Below, one piece after another: positions 62,690 through 64,000 of a stretch of 64,000 nucleotides of DNA (within the stretch, counting starts at the first letter, position 1; every line of letters starts with the position of its first letter). Source of the stretch: an uncultured Paraprevotella sp. (GTDB lineage: Bacteria; Bacteroidota; Bacteroidia; Bacteroidales; Bacteroidaceae); NCBI GenBank assembly GCA_944321565.1, contig CALULT010000002.1:56301-120300 (forward strand), in the 5' to 3' direction. A program made the translations under genes and the position numbers. The notes below the pieces were generated by a model. It was given only the letters and a program-made list of their open reading frames with translations, was not told the DNA's origin and ran no database searches.

Positions 62690-64000
62690 TCAGGCTCGGG
62701 AATTTCCCGTTTCCCGTTGTTCTTCTCCCGTTGTTTTCCATTCCTCCACCGTGCCCGTGGCGGAAGAGAAGCTTACACCTATTTTATATAGTTGGCGGCT
62801 GTCGGAATCGTAGGGGCGGGCGTAGCCTTTTTCCTCTATCTGCGCCAATGCCTCGTCCGCAGTGCCGTCCAGCTTGAACTCGAAGATGTAGATGTAGTCC
62901 GGGGTCTCCACAATGCAGTCCACGCGGCCTTGGCTCTGCGCTTTCTCGGTATAGACGGTATAGACGCTGATGAGGCGGAAAATGAGGTAGAACGTGTAGT
63001 GGAAATACCGTTCGCGCTCGCGTTCGTCCTCCTTGCGGCGCATCGTGTAAGGGATGCTTGAAAGGAAAGACGTGAACAGCTCGCGCAGGCAGTCTGGCTC
63101 GCCGTCCTCCAGCGCGTCCACTACGTCCTGTATCCAACTGTCCACGCTATGTGTCGCGGGTTTCAGGTAATCCGAAGCGACCAGCGACACGAATCCGTTC
63201 TTTACCTCGTTGTTCGGGAAGTCCAGCAGGAATGTTCCTCTTCTGAGATTGTAGTCCTTGATGGTGAGATACCCGCTTTGGTAAATCATCGGCAACGGAC
63301 GCTCCACGTCGGCCTTGTAGTCCACGAACTCCCGGGGTTCGTAATATCGCCCGGTCAGTTCGTCCAGGTCCTCGTGGGTGTGGTTCAGCAGGCGTACCAG
63401 ATAGGTCGGTGTTCCGCTGGCAAACCAATAGTCGCGCAGTTCTTTTTTTGCAAAGGCGTTCAGCAGGCTGAATGGATTGTACACGTCCGTCAGGTTGCCG
63501 CTGAAGTGGTAACCATCGTAGCGGCGTTTCAGCATTTCCAGCATTCCTTCCGGCGTGGTGCGGTATTTCTTGGCCAACGTGGCGATGGGTTCCGGGAAAT
63601 ATCGTTCCAGCTCCTCCTGCGTGATGCCGCACAGCGTTTCATAATCTTCATCCATGCTGATGTCGCTGGGCTGGTTGAACCCGCTGAACACGCTGACCTG
63701 CGAGAATTTCGTCACGCCGGTCAGCAGCACGAACTGCAGGTCGTCGTCCGCCGCCTTGAACACGGAATAGAATCCTTTCAGGATTTCGCGGTGCCAGTCC
63801 TCCAAAAGCATGTCTTGTTCACCCACCTTCACTTTCAGTCCCGTGTCGAGCACGTCGAGGATGGGCTTGTCGTATTCGTCAATCAACACCACGCATCTGC
63901 GGCCGTGGCGTCTGCGGGCTTGGGACAGCACGTAGGCGAACCGTTTTCCGATGTCGTTAAATTCCGTGTTGCAGCCGTATTCTTTCTCCCATGTGCTCAC
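62690..64000 (-). CDS. AAA-ATPase-like protein with C-terminal PD-(D/E)XK nuclease domain (N-terminus outside window)
   Basis: 436 residues are visible; the frame is open at the right edge, so the N-terminal part with the Walker A motif is missing. A Walker B-like strand is CVVLIDEYDKPILD, followed by a sensor region (FVLLTGVTKFSQVSVFSGFNQPSDIS) and RRYDGYHFS. The C-terminal DUF1703-type nuclease domain has GRVDCIVETPDYIYIFEFKLDG, which contains the D and E-x-K of the PD-(D/E)XK signature. This family is expanded in Bacteroidales, is usually about 515-580 residues, and its role is unknown. Confidence 0.9.
   Translation of the reverse strand: MSTWEKEYGCNTEFNDIGKRFAYVLSQARRRHGRRCVVLIDEYDKPILDVLDTGLKVKVGEQDMLLEDWHREILKGFYSVFKAADDDLQFVLLTGVTKFSQVSVFSGFNQPSDISMDEDYETLCGITQEELERYFPEPIATLAKKYRTTPEGMLEMLKRRYDGYHFSGNLTDVYNPFSLLNAFAKKELRDYWFASGTPTYLVRLLNHTHEDLDELTGRYYEPREFVDYKADVERPLPMIYQSGYLTIKDYNLRRGTFLLDFPNNEVKNGFVSLVASDYLKPATHSVDSWIQDVVDALEDGEPDCLRELFTSFLSSIPYTMRRKEDERERERYFHYTFYLIFRLISVYTVYTEKAQSQGRVDCIVETPDYIYIFEFKLDGTADEALAQIEEKGYARPYDSDSRQLYKIGVSFSSATGTVEEWKTTGEEQRETGNSRA

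Noticed and set aside
61245-62741. 498-codon antisense frame under rmuC
   Set aside because: rmuC has clear family motifs and its own promoter; the antisense frame has none.
1-64000. tRNA, rRNA, insertion sequence, phage or integrase genes
   Set aside because: I looked through all intergenic gaps and products and saw no cloverleaf, rRNA-like segment, transposase or integrase.

Overview
The window looks like chromosomal DNA of a gut Bacteroidales bacterium. It is fairly GC-rich in its coding regions, has TAnnTTTG-type -7 promoter elements, almost no Shine-Dalgarno sites, many secreted polysaccharide-degrading enzymes, and several secreted proteins with C-terminal tails that resemble type IX secretion (T9SS) sorting signals. 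Prevotellaceae (for example a Paraprevotella-like organism) is a reasonable guess, but nothing here fixes the genus.

Region 1 (1-26.5 kb) is a carbohydrate-degradation locus best explained as targeting decorated xylan (glucuronoarabinoxylan). A plus-strand run holds a GH115 alpha-glucuronidase (cut by the window edge), GH2, GH127/146-type beta-L-arabinofuranosidase, GH43, and a second GH115. After an intergenic block of nested palindromes come a sialate/acetyl-esterase-like SGNH enzyme and a 1317-residue GH98 enzyme. On the minus strand a third GH115 leads a GH30-GH43-CBM6 fusion, and a second GH2 is transcribed divergently. Together these would cut the backbone (GH98, GH30) and remove glucuronate (GH115), arabinose (GH43, GH127), galactose (GH2) and acetyl groups (esterase). 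No SusC/SusD pair or regulator is visible.

Region 2 (26.5-37.1 kb) holds a 34-residue membrane peptide, a Nim-like flavin-fold protein, a lipoprotein/outer-membrane beta-barrel pair, purL, a split chromate transporter, marC, and a MaoC-like hot-dog protein.

Region 3 (37.1-48 kb) holds two adjacent very large surface proteins. The first carries galactose-binding-like domains, a DUF6359-like domain, leucine-rich repeats and a dockerin. The second (2454 residues) begins with a cohesin-like domain, continues through CARDB and Calx-beta-like modules, contains an AT-rich cysteine-bearing central block of different base composition, and ends with InlB-type repeats and a T9SS-like tail. This pair is the most unusual part of the window.

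Region 4 (48-64 kb) holds a secreted choloylglycine-hydrolase-family enzyme, the pfs-luxS methyl-cycle operon, a minus-strand operon of lipoprotein, transglutaminase-like protein and PL10 pectate lyase, a tandem DUF4230 pair followed by a LamG-GH43 protein, a minus-strand operon of DUF362 ferredoxin protein, GNAT acetyltransferase and AGCS amino-acid symporter, rmuC, and an AAA-ATPase/PD-(D/E)XK protein cut by the right edge.

All functional calls come from reading translated sequence by eye. No database search was run.
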